Assembly (NCBI GenBank): GCA_964449565.1
Contig: CAYUZB010000166.1
Location: forward strand, 1 to 6,080
Length of the DNA: 6,080 nt
Reading direction: 5' to 3'
From: Granulosicoccus sp964449565
GTDB taxonomy: Bacteria > Pseudomonadota > Gammaproteobacteria > Granulosicoccales > Granulosicoccaceae
This document shows, one piece after another, positions 5,070 to 6,080 of this stretch; the stretch's first letter is position 1; each line of letters opens with the position of its first letter. A program made the position numbers and the translations under genes. The notes below the pieces were generated by a model, which saw only the letters and a program-made list of their open reading frames with translations, was not told the DNA's origin and did not search any database.

Positions 5070-5978
5070 ATGTCAATACGACCTGTAAAATCACAATCCG
5101 GCGCTCGCCCCACACTCGAAGGGGCTGGTGTGAAGTTGCATCGCGTATTTGGTTTTGGCGATACATCAACTACCGACCCCTTCCTGATGATGGATGATTT
5201 CAGAAACGATAATCCCGCAGACTACGCAGCCGGTTTCCCATGGCACCCGCATCGGGGTATCGAGACGATTACCTATGTGCTGGCAGGAACGGTTGATCAT
5301 GCTGACAGTCTTGGCAATTCGGGCACGCTCGGCCCAGGCAGTGTGCAGTGGATGACTGCCGGCAGTGGCATTCTTCATCAGGAGATGCCCAACGGTGACT
5401 CTCAAGGTCAGATGCACGGTTTCCAATTATGGGCCAATCTGCCGTCGACGCTCAAAATGACAAAGCCTCGCTATCAAGACATACAGGGTAGCGATATACC
5501 TGAAATCATCGACGATGACGGAACAATCGTACGCGTGGTAGTGGGTAACTTCTGGGGCAAGCGCGGACCTGTCGATGGTGTCGCCGCGGAACCACAATAT
5601 CTAGACATCACGGTTCCCGCAGGCATTAAAAAATCATTTCCCGTGGATACCTATCGCAATGCCTTTGCCTATGTGTTCGAAGGATCCGGCGATTTTAAAA
5701 ATGCATCGAACCCGATGGGTGTAAAGATCGAAAAAGAAATTCAGGGAAAGGAAGTGCACCTACGTGATTTCTCAGGCAATCGCACCTTACTTATCTTCGA
5801 TACCGGCGATGAAGTGATCGTTCAAGCGGGTGAGCACGGGCTGCGTTTCCTGCTCGTATCGGGTAAGCCGATTCAGGAACCCGTAGCCTGGCATGGCCCC
5901 ATCGTGATGAACACGCAAGAAGAAATTCGACAGGCCATGAAGGACTTGCAAACCGGCAACTTCATCACCCCCTGCTAA
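5070..5978 (+). CDS. Pirin family protein
   Basis: A 302-residue bicupin of the pirin family. Bacterial members are cytoplasmic; several show quercetin 2,3-dioxygenase activity and others bind metabolic enzymes, so the in vivo role here is open. The four metal (iron) ligands of the N-terminal cupin are all present: H59 and H61 in WHPHRG (58-63), and H103 and E105 in GILHQEMP (100-107). Other landmarks are the start RPVKSQSG (4-11), FLMMDDF (38-44), ETITYVLAG (65-73) and FQLWANLP near 118-125. The C-terminal cupin (about 170-290) is intact. The frame is open to a GTG at 5037, but the ATG at 5070 has GGAG at 5061-5064 with a 5-nt spacer and begins at the usual place, so I use it. It probably has its own promoter, because 113 nt separate it from the transporter. 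Confidence 0.93.
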   Translation: MSIRPVKSQSGARPTLEGAGVKLHRVFGFGDTSTTDPFLMMDDFRNDNPADYAAGFPWHPHRGIETITYVLAGTVDHADSLGNSGTLGPGSVQWMTAGSGILHQEMPNGDSQGQMHGFQLWANLPSTLKMTKPRYQDIQGSDIPEIIDDDGTIVRVVVGNFWGKRGPVDGVAAEPQYLDITVPAGIKKSFPVDTYRNAFAYVFEGSGDFKNASNPMGVKIEKEIQGKEVHLRDFSGNRTLLIFDTGDEVIVQAGEHGLRFLLVSGKPIQEPVAWHGPIVMNTQEEIRQAMKDLQTGNFITPC

Positions 5979-6009
5979 CTGGCCCACTTGGGTGTTGTTG
6001 TAAATATTC

Positions 6010-6018
6010 TGGTATAGT
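6010..6018 (+). promoter_or_regulatory. Candidate extended -10 for the gene at 6052
   Basis: TGGTATAGT is an extended -10 (TGn followed by a five-of-six match to TATAAT). It lies about 34 nt before the ATG at 6052. Only weak -35 candidates are upstream, which extended -10 promoters tolerate. A T-rich run follows directly. Confidence 0.45.
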
Positions 6019-6051
6019 TTTTTCTTCTATTGAACAAGGAGGTTCAACGGA

Positions 6052-6080
6052 ATGAACCCGAATTGCTCCCGCTGCGCTGG
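6052..6080 (+). CDS. Start of a gene with an N-terminal CxxC motif (runs off right edge)
   Basis: The window ends after nine complete codons and two bases of a tenth: MNPNCSRCA, then GG which must encode Gly. AAGGAGG at 6036-6042 is an essentially perfect Shine-Dalgarno, 9 nt before the ATG, and a candidate extended -10 lies upstream, so a real gene start is likely. C5 and C8 form a CxxC pair, as in the first half of a zinc ribbon or a LIM-like metal site. Too little is visible to name the protein. Confidence 0.6.

Noticed and set aside
5983..5992. CCCA-CT-TGGG after the pirin stop as a terminator
   Set aside because: A 4-bp stem with a 2-nt loop is not a feasible terminator hairpin, and no T-tract follows directly.

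Overview
The window looks like ordinary chromosomal DNA from a proteobacterium, most likely a gammaproteobacterium. Genes are tightly packed, base composition is balanced, start sites carry Shine-Dalgarno sequences, and the protein families are typical of free-living heterotrophs. The exact taxon cannot be read from the sequence. I see no tRNA, rRNA, CRISPR array, insertion sequence or phage gene.

Layout, left to right. (1) Positions 1-539 (minus): the N-terminal part of a Tat-exported PhoX-type alkaline phosphatase that runs off the left edge. A Pho box and a matched -10 lie upstream at 586-619, so it is probably induced by PhoB under phosphate starvation. (2) Positions 706-2536 (minus): a two-gene operon, with an Ldh/malate-dehydrogenase-family oxidoreductase followed by an AUH-like enoyl-CoA hydratase. 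(3) Positions 2537-2720: a divergent promoter region with a candidate operator. (4) Positions 2721-3611 (plus): a 3-hydroxyisobutyrate/L-threonate dehydrogenase-like protein. (5) Positions 3682-3993 (minus): a small unrecognised protein whose C-terminal half resembles a winged helix. (6) Positions 4072-4956 (plus): an EamA/DMT-family ten-helix transporter. (7) Positions 5070-5978 (plus): a pirin with all four metal ligands. (8) From 6052 (plus): the first codons of a gene with an N-terminal CxxC motif, cut off by the right edge.

The divergent oxidoreductases and the hydratase (706-3611) look like a small catabolic module for a hydroxy- or branched-chain acid, possibly with the EamA protein as transporter. 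This is inferred from neighbourhood only, and the substrate is unknown. The most notable points are the well-formed Pho box, replacement of the conserved active-site Ser-His-Gly of the Ldh-family protein by Ile-Cys-Gly, the unrecognised 103-residue protein, and an 18-bp near-perfect palindrome between the transporter and pirin genes. I found no convincing evidence of a wholly new system.
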